Source: UBA1189 sp045544835
Lineage (GTDB): Bacteria > Bacteroidota > Bacteroidia > Bacteroidales > Bacteroidaceae
Assembly: GCA_045544835.1 (NCBI GenBank)
Contig: JAZPZS010000180.1
Coordinates: 1 to 34,045, forward strand
DNA: 34,045 nucleotides
Direction: 5' to 3'
Shown: positions 1 through 8,483 of the stretch, piece after piece
How positions within the stretch are numbered: position 1 is the stretch's first letter
Layout: each line of letters starts with the position of its first letter
Made by a program: the position numbers and the translations under genes
Notes under the pieces: generated by a model
What the model was told of the DNA's origin: nothing
The model's input: only the letters and a program-made list of their open reading frames with translations
Databases searched by the model: none

Positions 1-2946
1 GCGCAGGACAAAAAGGTGAGAGTGACGGGTAATGTCACTGATTATGAAACGGCCGAGCCTGTAGGTATGGCCACGGTGCAGTTGCTGGCATTGCCAGACA
101 GCAGTTTCCAGCTGGGTGCAACTACCGATGAAAAGGGACGCTTCGAGTTAGATGATCGTCTTCAGCTCGGTAACTATTTGGTGAAGGTCTCGTTTGTGGG
201 CTATGGCGACGAGCACCGTACATTTACAGTGGCCGATGATACACGTCGTGTGCGCTTTGATTCTATTCGTCTCAAGACTGATGCTTTGCTGCTCAAGGAA
301 GCCGTTATCGAGGCTCAGATGGCTCAAGTACAAGTCGTAGATGATACAGTAGTGTTCAACGCCGAGGCTTTCCGAGTGCCTGAAGGATCAATGCTTGAGG
401 AACTTATCCGTAAGCTCCCAGGCTATGAGGTTGGTGATGACGGCACAGTGACTTATAATGGTCAGACAGTGAGCAAGATTTTGGTCGATGGTAAGGAGTT
501 CTTCTCAAACGACAAGTCGATAGCCATGAAGAACTTGCCTGCCAATATGGTCAAGAAGATTAAAAGCTATGAGAAGAAGAGCGATTTGGCCGAAGTTACT
601 GGTATTGACGATGGTGAAGAGGAACTTGTGCTTGACCTCACGGTGAAGGACGATGCGAAGAAGGGTTGGTTCTCGAATATTGACTTAGGCTATGGACGCC
701 CCACTCAGGAGACGGCCTACGATATCCATAATCTGTATACAGTGAAGGGCAGCGTGAACCGCTTTAAGGAGAATGAGTTCTATTCGGTGATTCTTTCTAC
801 AAACAACGTGAACGACAATGGCTTCCCCGGTGGCGGTGGCCGTGGCGGTCGTGGCGGTGGCAATGGGATGAACCAGAGTTCGATGGGTGGCTTTACCATG
901 GCACGCAACTTCGGTGAAGAGATCAGGAAGAACAAGACTCGCTATTCGTTGGGTGGTAATGTACGTTTCTCGCACAGAGACTCCGATTCGCAGAGCATGA
1001 CCGCTTCGGAGACCTTCTTGACGCAGGGTAGCAATAACTCGTTCTCAAATAGTACAAGCCGCTCGCTCAGCAACAGTCTGAGCTTGAATGCCGACATGCG
1101 TTTTGAGTGGAACCCCGATACGATGACCAATATCGTATTCCGTCCCGGTGTGTCGCACTCTACATCAGGAAACTCTTCGGAAAACCTCTCGGCAACCTTC
1201 AATAAAGACCCCTATGCGGTGCTCGATGAGCACTTTGCTGATGAGGACTATGGACCTCTGGATTCTGCTTGGGTCGATGACAGTCGTATCAACTATGGTA
1301 ACCGTCAGTCGGCAGGAGGCAGTGAGAATACTTCGGTAAACGGTAATATCCAGTTTAACCGCCGTTTCGGAAACGAGGGCCGTAACCTCACCCTGCGTAT
1401 TGCTGGAGGCTACAATACAAGTGAGAGTTTCTCTAACTCGACCTCATTTACCCGTTTCTATCAGCGTAACGACAGTACATCTACTATTAATCGCTACAAC
1501 ACCACGCCATCGAAGAGCTACAATTATAATGCCCGTGCCATGTGGAGCGAACCCTTGTGGGATGCTACTTTCCTGCAGCTGAGCTATCAGTTTGACTATC
1601 GCTACAACGACAGCAAGCGCTCTACCTTTGACTTGCCCGACAACCTTGAATACTGGCAACTCCCTGATTGGATTCTTCCCGATGATTATGAGCGCTATTT
1701 GAGCGAGGAGCTTAGTCGTTTTGCTACGTATGAGAATTTTGACCACGACATTACTGCTCAGCTCCGCTTCATTCGCGAGAAGTATAACATGAATGTGGGT
1801 CTTACCCTCTTGCCTCAGCGCAGTAAGATGAACTATCAGTATATGGGGCATGATATTGATACCGTGCGCACTGTCTTCAATTTCACTCCTACGATGAATT
1901 TCCGCTATCGTTGGACGAAGCAGCGCAACCTGCAGATCAACTATCGTGGTCGCAGCAGTCAGCCTTCTATGACCGACCTTCTCCCCATTACCGACGACAG
2001 CAATCCGCTGAATATCACCATGGGTAACCCCGGATTGAAGCCTACGTTCAACAATAGCCTTAACGTGCGTTTCCGCGACTTCAATGTGGAGCGTCTTCAG
2101 AATATCTCGGCCAATATCGGTATGGGGAGCACGCTCAACAGCATTGTCAACAAGATTACCTATAATGAGGAGACGGGTGGACGCATCTCGCAGCCGACCA
2201 ACCTTGAAGGCTGGTGGAGCAACTGGAACGCCAATGCCGGCATAGCCTATAACACGGCACTCCCCAATCAGAACTACAAGGTGAGCTCATCTACCAATGC
2301 CCGATACAGCTATCAGGAGGGATATGTGCGTACCGCTACCACATCGGGCGAATTCCCCCTTGCAGCCACTCGCTCTATCAATCTCTCTGAGCGCCTGACA
2401 GGTACGTATCAGAATGATTGGTTTGAGATTACTTTGCATGGCTCGCTCAACTATAGCCGTGCCCGCAACAACTTGCAGCCCACGGCCAATCGCGATACCT
2501 ATTCGTTCTCCTATGGACCGTCTACCAATATCAATCTACCTTGGTGGAACCTCAGAGTATCGTCAGATATAGGTATGAACAGCCGCCGAGGATATAGCGA
2601 TCCCGAGTTCAATACGGATGAGCTTATCTGGAATGCACAAATCTCGAAGAGTTTCCTGGCACAGAATGCGGCCACCGTGAGCGTGCAGTTCTACGACATC
2701 CTCGGTCAGCAGAGCAATGTGAGCCGTGTCATCAATGCCACCATGCGCAGCGATACGCAGTACAACACGGTGAACAGCTACTTCATGGTGCATTTCATTT
2801 ATCGACTTAACCTCTTTGGTGATAGAGATTCGCGCAGCGAGATGCGCGGTCGAGGTGGTGACCGCCCTGAGATGCCGATGGGTGGAGGTGACCGTCCTAT
2901 GAGAGGCGGTTTTGGTGGCTCCGGAGGCGGATTTGGCCCTATGTAA
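1..2946 (+). CDS. Outer-membrane beta-barrel protein, TonB-receptor-like (5' truncated by window)
   Basis: The reading frame is open from base 1, beginning AQDKK, which looks like the residues just after a signal-peptide cleavage site, so only the signal peptide is probably missing. 981 residues are visible. Residues about 5-95 resemble a carboxypeptidase-regulatory-like (Ig-fold) domain (VTDYETAEPVGMATVQLL). About 110-215 look like a plug domain (ILVDGKEFF, NLPANMVKKI). The rest alternates short aromatic and polar strands as in OMP_b-brl_3 barrels. A Gly/Arg-rich loop lies near residues 275-290. The last strand-like segment ends at Phe939 and is followed by a 42-residue Gly/Met/Arg-rich tail. 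No SusD partner follows, so the substrate cannot be inferred. The family is secure; the transport role is inference. Confidence 0.85.
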   Translation, partial: AQDKKVRVTGNVTDYETAEPVGMATVQLLALPDSSFQLGATTDEKGRFELDDRLQLGNYLVKVSFVGYGDEHRTFTVADDTRRVRFDSIRLKTDALLLKEAVIEAQMAQVQVVDDTVVFNAEAFRVPEGSMLEELIRKLPGYEVGDDGTVTYNGQTVSKILVDGKEFFSNDKSIAMKNLPANMVKKIKSYEKKSDLAEVTGIDDGEEELVLDLTVKDDAKKGWFSNIDLGYGRPTQETAYDIHNLYTVKGSVNRFKENEFYSVILSTNNVNDNGFPGGGGRGGRGGGNGMNQSSMGGFTMARNFGEEIRKNKTRYSLGGNVRFSHRDSDSQSMTASETFLTQGSNNSFSNSTSRSLSNSLSLNADMRFEWNPDTMTNIVFRPGVSHSTSGNSSENLSATFNKDPYAVLDEHFADEDYGPLDSAWVDDSRINYGNRQSAGGSENTSVNGNIQFNRRFGNEGRNLTLRIAGGYNTSESFSNSTSFTRFYQRNDSTSTINRYNTTPSKSYNYNARAMWSEPLWDATFLQLSYQFDYRYNDSKRSTFDLPDNLEYWQLPDWILPDDYERYLSEELSRFATYENFDHDITAQLRFIREKYNMNVGLTLLPQRSKMNYQYMGHDIDTVRTVFNFTPTMNFRYRWTKQRNLQINYRGRSSQPSMTDLLPITDDSNPLNITMGNPGLKPTFNNSLNVRFRDFNVERLQNISANIGMGSTLNSIVNKITYNEETGGRISQPTNLEGWWSNWNANAGIAYNTALPNQNYKVSSSTNARYSYQEGYVRTATTSGEFPLAATRSINLSERLTGTYQNDWFEITLHGSLNYSRARNNLQPTANRDTYSFSYGPSTNINLPWWNLRVSSDIGMNSRRGYSDPEFNTDELIWNAQISKSFLAQNAATVSVQFYDILGQQSNVSRVINATMRSDTQYNTVNSYFMVHFIYRLNLFGDRDSRSEMRGRGGDRPEMPMGGGDRPMRGGFGGSGGGFGPM

Positions 2947-2988
2947 AGAAAAAAAATATAACTTTTTTTGATTTCTTTGCCAAAAATG

Positions 2989-3018
2989 CTTGCATTGTTT
3001 TGATTTTTACTATATTTG
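2989..3018 (+). promoter_or_regulatory. Bacteroidales-type promoter of the Hc1-like gene
   Basis: CTTG at 2989-2992 is followed after 18 nt by TATATTTG at 3011-3018, matching the -33/-7 (TTTG...TAnnTTTG) consensus of Bacteroidota. The start codon is about 20 nt downstream of the expected transcription start, with AAAGGA just before it. Confidence 0.6.
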
Positions 3019-3046
3019 CATTCGTAATCAATAAATTGTAAAGGAA

Positions 3047-3223
3047 ATGAAAGAACTTATTGCACAAATTCAGGAAAAGTATGCTGCTTATGCAGCAGAT
3101 GCAGCTCTCCAGGCTGAAAAGGGAAACAAGGCTGCTGGTACACGCGCTCGTAAGGCTTCTCTCGAGATCGAGAAGTTGATGAAAGAGTTCCGCAAAGTTT
3201 CTTTGGAAGAGTCTAAGAAGTAA
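3047..3223 (+). CDS. Small histone H1-like (Hc1 family) DNA-binding protein
   Basis: A 58-residue ORF beginning MKELIAQIQEKY and containing the block NKAAGTRARKASLEIEKLMKEF, which is typical of the short Hc1-type histone-like proteins of Bacteroidales. It is rich in Lys, Ala and Glu, predicted all-helical, without a signal peptide or membrane segment. The likely role is abundant nucleoid association, known only by family resemblance to the chlamydial Hc1 domain; the function in Bacteroidales is not established. AAAGGA precedes the ATG. The gene has its own promoter and a strong terminator, so it is a monocistronic unit. The start is supported by the promoter position and by the family's usual N-terminus. 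Confidence 0.85.
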   Translation: MKELIAQIQEKYAAYAADAALQAEKGNKAAGTRARKASLEIEKLMKEFRKVSLEESKK

Positions 3224-3245
3224 TTCTACGCTTAGCAACATTAGA

Positions 3246-3283
3246 AAAAGGCCATTGATACTCATCGGTATCAGTGGTTTTTT
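3246..3283 (+). terminator. Rho-independent terminator of the Hc1-like gene
   Basis: A 10-bp stem (3252-3261 with 3268-3277, one G-T pair) and a 6-nt loop, preceded by AAAAA and followed by TTTTTT, 23 nt after the stop codon. Confidence 0.8.
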
Positions 3284-3367
3284 GTTTATTTACCCTACGA
3301 AAAGGGCTTTTTAACAAAAGAATGTTATATTTTACTATATAGAGGATAGAAAGTAAGATAGAATCAC

Positions 3368-3375
3368 TACCTTTG
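3368..3375 (+). promoter_or_regulatory. -7 element of cls
   Basis: TACCTTTG matches TAnnTTTG and lies 19 nt before the cls start codon. I see no convincing -33 element. Confidence 0.45.
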
Positions 3376-3394
3376 ATGTCTCAAAAGTATTATC

Positions 3395-4834
3395 ATGCTG
3401 ACATTGGCCGACACATCAGGATCCCTTTTCACTCTCATCCTTGAGGCTCTGTTCCTCATTGTTTGGGTAGGCACCATCATTGTGGTCATCACGGAGAACC
3501 GCAATCCGGTGAAGACGCTGGCTTGGGTGATGGTACTGGTGTTCCTGCCCGTGATAGGCTTTGTCCTGTATATCTTCTTCGGCATGGACATGCGGCGTAC
3601 GCGCATCATCGGTAAGCGTAGCCTCTCGAAGCTCTCCCATAAGCCTCTGCTCAACTTTGCCGACTATGCTGTGAGCACGCCTCCTGCTCCCTATGAGAAG
3701 TTGGTGAACATGATGAAGAGGGCCAGCTTTTCCTACCTGCTCGGCGACAATAAGGTGCAGGTGTTTGTCGACTTCCCGATGATGCTTCAGGATATGCTTC
3801 GCTCCATCGCGTTGGCCAAGCACCATATACATGTGCAGTTCTATATCTTTATGGACGATGCCGTGGGGCGTTTTCTGCGCGATGTGCTTATCGACAAGGC
3901 TCGACAGGGTGTCAAGGTGCGCCTGCTCTATGATGATGTGGGCTCGTGGAAAGCCAAGAACCGTTTCTTCCGCGAGATGAAGGAGGCAGGTATTGAGGTG
4001 TATCCATTCGGAGAGGTAAAGTTTGCCGCTCTCTCGCAGCGTGTCAACTACCGTAACCACCGCAAGGTTGTGATTGTCGATGGTGAGGTGGGCTATATCG
4101 GTGGAATGAATGTTGCCGAGCGCTACTACAAAGGTGTTTCGTGGGGGCAGTGGAGAGATACTCATCTGCGCATCGATGGTATGGCTGTCAATGCCCTGCA
4201 GATGTCGTTCTTCGTTGACTGGTACTATGCTACGCGTGAGCTTGTGAGCAATGCCGTTTATTTTCCCAAGGTGTCGCGTCAGGGCAATACCGATATGCAG
4301 ATTGTCACCTCTTATCCGATGGGTGAGTGGAAGAGTATCATGCAGGGATTGTTGCAAGTGATAAGCCAGAGTCGCCGCTATCTATATATACAGACTCCCT
4401 ATTTCTTGCCTACCGAGCCTATCCTTATGGCCTTGCGCAATGCTGCTTTGGCCGGTGTGGATGTGCGCCTTATGGTGCCACGTCGTGGCGATAGCTTGCT
4501 GGCAGATCTTGCATCGCATTCCTATTATAAGGAGGCGATGACGGCTGGAATCAAGATTTATCAGTACGAGGCGGGTTACCTGCACTCGAAGGTTGTCCTT
4601 GCCGATGATAATTTCGTCACCGTGGGCTCTACAAACATTGATTTCCGCAGCTTCGAGCATAACTTCGAGATCAATGCTTTCATCTACGACCCTGAGGTGG
4701 TGCGTGAGATGAAGCGTATCTTTATGTACGACTTGGAGCACTCAAAGCGTGTCGTTGTCTCTGAATGGAGAAAGCGGCCCTTGTGGAACCGCTTTTGGGA
4801 GTCTCTCGTCAGACTATTGTCTCCGTTGCTGTAG
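3395..4834 (+). CDS. cls: Cardiolipin synthase (phospholipase D superfamily)
   Basis: 479 residues, the usual length for bacterial ClsA-type enzymes. Two N-terminal membrane segments (residues about 10-33 and 40-63) precede two PLD domains. The catalytic HKD motifs are both complete: NHRKVVIVDG with His222 and LHSKVVLADD with His397. The enzyme condenses two phosphatidylglycerol molecules into cardiolipin plus glycerol at the inner membrane. It stands alone here, but psd and pssA lie in the same window. The start is supported by the hydrophobic N-terminus directly after the initiator and by the -7 element just upstream; no clear ribosome-binding site is seen, as is normal for this phylum. Confidence 0.93.
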   Translation: MLTLADTSGSLFTLILEALFLIVWVGTIIVVITENRNPVKTLAWVMVLVFLPVIGFVLYIFFGMDMRRTRIIGKRSLSKLSHKPLLNFADYAVSTPPAPYEKLVNMMKRASFSYLLGDNKVQVFVDFPMMLQDMLRSIALAKHHIHVQFYIFMDDAVGRFLRDVLIDKARQGVKVRLLYDDVGSWKAKNRFFREMKEAGIEVYPFGEVKFAALSQRVNYRNHRKVVIVDGEVGYIGGMNVAERYYKGVSWGQWRDTHLRIDGMAVNALQMSFFVDWYYATRELVSNAVYFPKVSRQGNTDMQIVTSYPMGEWKSIMQGLLQVISQSRRYLYIQTPYFLPTEPILMALRNAALAGVDVRLMVPRRGDSLLADLASHSYYKEAMTAGIKIYQYEAGYLHSKVVLADDNFVTVGSTNIDFRSFEHNFEINAFIYDPEVVREMKRIFMYDLEHSKRVVVSEWRKRPLWNRFWESLVRLLSPLL

Positions 4835-4898
4835 GATATAGCATCCATTATGGTGCTCTATCGTATTCTTTAACCTATACATGTATAAGTAGAAAAGT

Positions 4899-4928
4899 AG
4901 AAAGGGGGTGTGTTGCACACTCCTTTCT
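4899..4928. terminator. Hairpin between convergent cls and the MG2-like gene
   Basis: AGAAAGGGGGTGTG (4899-4912) and CACACTCCTTTCT (4916-4928) form a near-perfect stem with one bulge and a 3-nt loop. It lies between two convergent genes. The flanking T-runs are weak on either strand, so this is only a probable bidirectional terminator. Confidence 0.4.
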
Positions 4929-4961
4929 GCTGCTTGTAGCTTATTGTTTCATTCTGTTTAT

Positions 4962-7571
4962 TCATTGTTTCATCATCAGCGTACCTTGTGGTGTGATGCC
5001 TTCGGCGCTGATTTCTAATTGCTTGGAGTAACTGTTGTTGTAGAATAGTACCATGGCGGATCCTTCATCATCGGTCGTGAGTGAGGGATTCCAGTAGAGT
5101 GTGCGCCGATAGTCTACATCACCCTTTATGGGACCCTCAGGATATTCTGGCGCATAGAAGGTGGGCGTTTCGGAATAGCCTCGGAACAAGGTCTGACGCT
5201 GTCCCTTCACTGAGGAACGGCGCATCCCTTTGGGCAGCATGGTGATGTCCACGACGTAAAGGCCGCGCGACAGGACGATGTCCCCTAAGTTCTTGTTCCC
5301 GTTCAGCTCGTTCATCTGCTCCAAGGTCAGCACATCGCGTACAAAGGGGATGGATACGTAGTCGAAGGGGCTGTCGTAGACGATGATGGACTTCACATCC
5401 TCCATGTCTATCTCGAATCCGGGAGTGTAGCTCTCCTTCATCCACTTGCCTCCGTCGTCGTGGAGGTACCACAGCACCCTGCGGCTGTTGATTGGACACT
5501 GTTCCAAGGACCAAGTCATCAGCTCTTCCCGTGTGGTGAGCTCGGCAGGTATCACTCCGTCGTATCGGGTGAGGTCAACGTCGTACCCCTTTTCCTTTAG
5601 GTAGTCGCGTACCAGATAGGTGTGATTCCCCTGATCGAGGTGAAGTTCGGTGTCTTCCACGGCATCGTATGCCTTGAAGGTGAGGAAGTCTACATATTTC
5701 TTTCGGCCATAGACGTCAATGTTTTCGAGGAGGAATACGCTGTCGGGCACGGCTTGCAGGAAGGGGTCTTTGGCTGCAACTTCTGTGAATAGGGTGTCGC
5801 TCGATAAAGCATGTGTTGGAAGATAGGTGTCCGCAGCGGTGTATGCTCTGACCTCGGGGCGTGAGGCTCTGTCGAGACGGATACGGCATTTTTGCTCTTT
5901 GCCGTCCTTTGATACGGAGATGAACATATCCCATTTTCCGTCGAATTCCTCTACGGCAAAGCCGAAGCATCCGTTCTCGTCTGTTACTACCGTGGTCTCC
6001 TGCTTGTGGGCTCTGTCGGGTGAGTAAAGTTTCAGCTGCACTGTGGCGCCTTCGATCGGTTTGTCTTTTGAGTAGCCCAGCACGCATCCGTCGATGACAA
6101 GTCCGTCTTCTACGAAGTGTTTCACATAGAATGGCTCTACGCGAGCCATCTTGGACCAGTTGTAGCGTGTCCAGCCTTGTGTCATCATCAAAAGGTCCAG
6201 CTCGGCGGTGTGTACACTGCCTGTTGGGCCGAAGTAGTATCCCGGGTTATGGATGTATCCCCTCAGGTCTGAGGATAGCAGCATGTGGGTGTATATATTA
6301 TCGGTATAGGCTGTCCCGAAATCCTGGTTGTCGCGCACGGCGAACGATATGGTAGCCGGCTGAGGTGTGCCATCGGCCGCCATCGTGCTCACCTTCATCT
6401 GTATGGGTGCGAAGGGCTCATGCTGGGTTCCCGATGCCGCCACGGTGATATGTCCGGCTTTGATGCCATTGTCGATGAAGAGATGACGTTGGGCCAGGAC
6501 CTCGCCTCTCGCGTTGAACATGTGTAGCTGGTGTACACCTGTGGAGAGTTTCTCTTTGGGAATGGCAATAGCGGCTTTTCCGCGACTTACCGATGTCGTG
6601 TCGAAGTAGCTCACTGCCCCGCGGCTAATGAGCATCACTCCCAGCAATTCATCAGGGCATCCGGCATGTCCTGAGAGTAGAATGTCAATCTGCTCATGAT
6701 GTAGGTTGTCTACGCGGAGGGTGTAGCCCTCTTCTGTGGCGTTGGGTAGCTTGAAGGTGTATTCTTTTCCCCCATAGGTTACCTCTATGCTATGGCGCCG
6801 TTTGGTCGGGGTGAAGTCGAAGTATCCCATGCCCTCATGAATAGTCTCAAAGGTTATGGCTTGTTCATCTCCCTCGGTCTTCACCTTTCCGCTGACGGAT
6901 GCTCCTATGCCATTCTCATTCATAGCTTTGAATGCTATGCGATTGGGTATGCCTTGCACCAGGGAACCTCCTTCGGGGTAGAATGTCATGTTCAGCTTCT
7001 TGACTTTTTCCGCTTGGGGGCGTTGCTGCTCATAGGGGTTGTCCCATCGCCGCATGGTAGGGTTGCTGTAGTCTCCCTCCTTCTCGGGGGCTTCATATAC
7101 AGGGAATACACGCGAGAACACCCCTGTGTCATCGAAGTTGAGCATGGTACGTGTGTAGGCTCTGACCTCATAGAACCCACTTGGCAATGGTGTCACGCCG
7201 CGCAGGGCACGTGCCTCGTCGATGGGGACGTCGACCAATGGGAGCGAGCCATGAGCTTGTCCGTTCTCTACCTTCAGCTTTAGCTGCTTCAGTACAACGC
7301 CGTTGGGCGAGAGTAGTTCCACATATACCACTTTGCTTTGTGCGGGTGCTTGTGTGGCGGCATTTACCACGTAGGCTGAGAACCAGATGATGTCGCCTTG
7401 GAAATAAGCAGTGTTATCAAAATGCATGTATACCTTCTCTTGCTGGCATATCTGGCTGAACTGGTATGCGTTTTGTGCATACGAGAGCAATGCGTGAAAG
7501 GCCGTGTTTTGTGCTCCGGCGAATGAGATGCTGCATAAGAACAGCGTTACGGGAAGGGCGTACTTCTTCAT
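4962..7571 (-). CDS. Large secreted protein with MG2-like N-terminal region
   Basis: 869 residues from the chosen start MKKYALPVTLFLC, a clear signal peptide ending near FAGAQ; an in-frame ATG 51 bases upstream would put a hydrophilic extension in front of it. After cleavage, KVYMHFDNTAYFQGDIIWF matches the macroglobulin-like (MG2) opening found in a large Bacteroidota family often annotated as alpha-2-macroglobulin-like or TonB-plug-associated. Further Ig-like segments include a carboxypeptidase-regulatory-like region (VLGYSKDKPIEGATVQL). The C-terminal motif YWNPSLTTDDEGSAMVLFYNN is also typical. No thioester motif is seen. Probably periplasmic or surface-exposed; the function is unknown. 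There is no adjacent partner gene on the same strand. Confidence 0.75.
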   Translation of the reverse strand: MKKYALPVTLFLCSISFAGAQNTAFHALLSYAQNAYQFSQICQQEKVYMHFDNTAYFQGDIIWFSAYVVNAATQAPAQSKVVYVELLSPNGVVLKQLKLKVENGQAHGSLPLVDVPIDEARALRGVTPLPSGFYEVRAYTRTMLNFDDTGVFSRVFPVYEAPEKEGDYSNPTMRRWDNPYEQQRPQAEKVKKLNMTFYPEGGSLVQGIPNRIAFKAMNENGIGASVSGKVKTEGDEQAITFETIHEGMGYFDFTPTKRRHSIEVTYGGKEYTFKLPNATEEGYTLRVDNLHHEQIDILLSGHAGCPDELLGVMLISRGAVSYFDTTSVSRGKAAIAIPKEKLSTGVHQLHMFNARGEVLAQRHLFIDNGIKAGHITVAASGTQHEPFAPIQMKVSTMAADGTPQPATISFAVRDNQDFGTAYTDNIYTHMLLSSDLRGYIHNPGYYFGPTGSVHTAELDLLMMTQGWTRYNWSKMARVEPFYVKHFVEDGLVIDGCVLGYSKDKPIEGATVQLKLYSPDRAHKQETTVVTDENGCFGFAVEEFDGKWDMFISVSKDGKEQKCRIRLDRASRPEVRAYTAADTYLPTHALSSDTLFTEVAAKDPFLQAVPDSVFLLENIDVYGRKKYVDFLTFKAYDAVEDTELHLDQGNHTYLVRDYLKEKGYDVDLTRYDGVIPAELTTREELMTWSLEQCPINSRRVLWYLHDDGGKWMKESYTPGFEIDMEDVKSIIVYDSPFDYVSIPFVRDVLTLEQMNELNGNKNLGDIVLSRGLYVVDITMLPKGMRRSSVKGQRQTLFRGYSETPTFYAPEYPEGPIKGDVDYRRTLYWNPSLTTDDEGSAMVLFYNNSYSKQLEISAEGITPQGTLMMKQ

Positions 7572-7591
7572 TTTAACAACATTATTTATTG

Positions 7592-7622
7592 CAAAGTAAC
7601 ACGATTTATAGTAGAATAACAA
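7592..7622 (-). promoter_or_regulatory. Promoter of the MG2-like gene
   Basis: On the minus strand TTG (7622-7620), 20 nt, then TTACTTTG (7599-7592), one base off TAnnTTTG. It lies about 20 nt before the chosen start, which supports that start, because the longer ORF start would overlap the promoter itself. Confidence 0.5.
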
Positions 7623-7659
7623 GTCATGATACTTTTTTTACAATAGATTATCTATAGTC

Positions 7660-8106
7660 CTATCTGCGGGCGCTGAAGAACTCCTTCATTAGTTTAGCGC
7701 ACTCTTCAGCCATCACGCCTTCTGTCACCTCGGTCTTGGGGTGCAATGCTTGTGGAGCAAACTTGCGGAATCCACGCTTCTCATCGGTTGTGCCATAGAC
7801 GAGCCGTTGCAACTGTGCCCATCCTAGCGCTCCGGCACACATCACACAGGGTTCTACTGTGACGTAGAGCGTACAGTCGCTCAGGTATTTCCCGCCGAGG
7901 AAGTTTGCTGCAGCTGTCACTGCCTGCATCTCGGCATGGGCCGTCACATCGGTAAGCGTCTCCGTGAGGTTATGTGCACGTGCTATCACACGTCCCTTGC
8001 ACACCACCACGGCTCCTACAGGTACCTCGCCTTCGTCGTAAGCTTGTTGTGCCTCGTCGAGTGCAATCTTCATGTAACGCAAGTCTTCGTTGGAGGTGCT
8101 CATCAT
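7660..8106 (-). CDS. tadA: tRNA-specific adenosine deaminase
   Basis: 148 residues of the cytidine/deoxycytidylate deaminase fold. The zinc and catalytic motifs are intact: His57-Ala-Glu59 (TAHAEMQA) and Pro86-Cys87-x2-Cys90 (EPCVMCAGAL). The family converts A34 to inosine in tRNA-Arg(ACG), allowing reading of CGN codons; some members deaminate free bases (guanine deaminase-like), but the motif spacing and conserved C-terminal FF region fit TadA. The ATG overlaps the stop codon of the upstream RHH-like gene by 4 bases, so the two are translationally coupled. Confidence 0.88.
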   Translation of the reverse strand: MMSTSNEDLRYMKIALDEAQQAYDEGEVPVGAVVVCKGRVIARAHNLTETLTDVTAHAEMQAVTAAANFLGGKYLSDCTLYVTVEPCVMCAGALGWAQLQRLVYGTTDEKRGFRKFAPQALHPKTEVTEGVMAEECAKLMKEFFSARR

Positions 8107-8324
8107 CGGCGCATGTCATGTTCGTTGAACAGGGTGGGGTAGTCCTGACCCAGATTTTGGTGGATAAAGGCCAGTAAGGTCTCCCTCATCCAACGGCTTT
8201 TGTTTGAGATCTTGTATTTGCGCAGATATCTGTCGATGATGCGCATCTCGTCGTCGCTTACCAGGCATACGAGGCGCGCTTGGCGTGTTACTTCGCTCTT
8301 TGTCTGCTTTTGTGGTTTCTTCAT
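8103..8324 (-). CDS. Small ribbon-helix-helix-like protein coupled to tadA
   Basis: 73 residues from MKKPQKQTKS. This start is chosen because the upstream in-frame ATG (8375) would lie before the promoter's -7 element. A basic N-terminus is followed by RLVCLVSDDEMRIIDRYLRKY and ISNKSRWMRETLLAFI, a strand-helix-helix pattern like MetJ/Arc-type or MobC-like DNA-binding proteins. The C-terminal YPTLFNEHDMRR resembles what I recall of Bacteroidales homologues. The TGA overlaps the ATG of tadA (ATGA). The function is unknown: a DNA- or RNA-binding role is inferred from the fold only. It is first in a two-gene unit with a strong promoter. Confidence 0.7.
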   Translation of the reverse strand: MKKPQKQTKSEVTRQARLVCLVSDDEMRIIDRYLRKYKISNKSRWMRETLLAFIHQNLGQDYPTLFNEHDMRR

Positions 8325-8364
8325 ACCTGTTCGTATTAGTCTCACGCAATGTGTGTTTGCTCTG

Positions 8365-8397
8365 CAAAGATACATATAGTCATTTGCATTTACAAAA
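8365..8397 (-). promoter_or_regulatory. Promoter of the RHH-like/tadA unit
   Basis: On the minus strand TTTTG (8397-8393), 20 nt, then TATCTTTG (8372-8365): a full match to the Bacteroidota consensus. Confidence 0.75.
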
Positions 8398-8408
8398 GGT
8401 TGCGTGAT

Positions 8409-8443
8409 AAAAACACATGCGCCCGCTACATCGCGGGGTGCAT
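8409..8443 (-). terminator. Terminator of the GIN-domain gene
   Basis: On the minus strand ATGC-AC-CCCGC / GCGGG-C-GCAT with a 6-nt loop, then GTGTTTTTATC. It lies about 40 nt after the stop codon of the gene at 8484. Confidence 0.65.
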
Positions 8444-8483
8444 CCTGGTATTTGTGTCAGCTTTTTGTTTGCTCGGAACGCGT

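Noticed and set aside
3416..4357. 313-codon minus-strand ORF
   Set aside because: Antisense shadow of cls, which has both HKD motifs intact.
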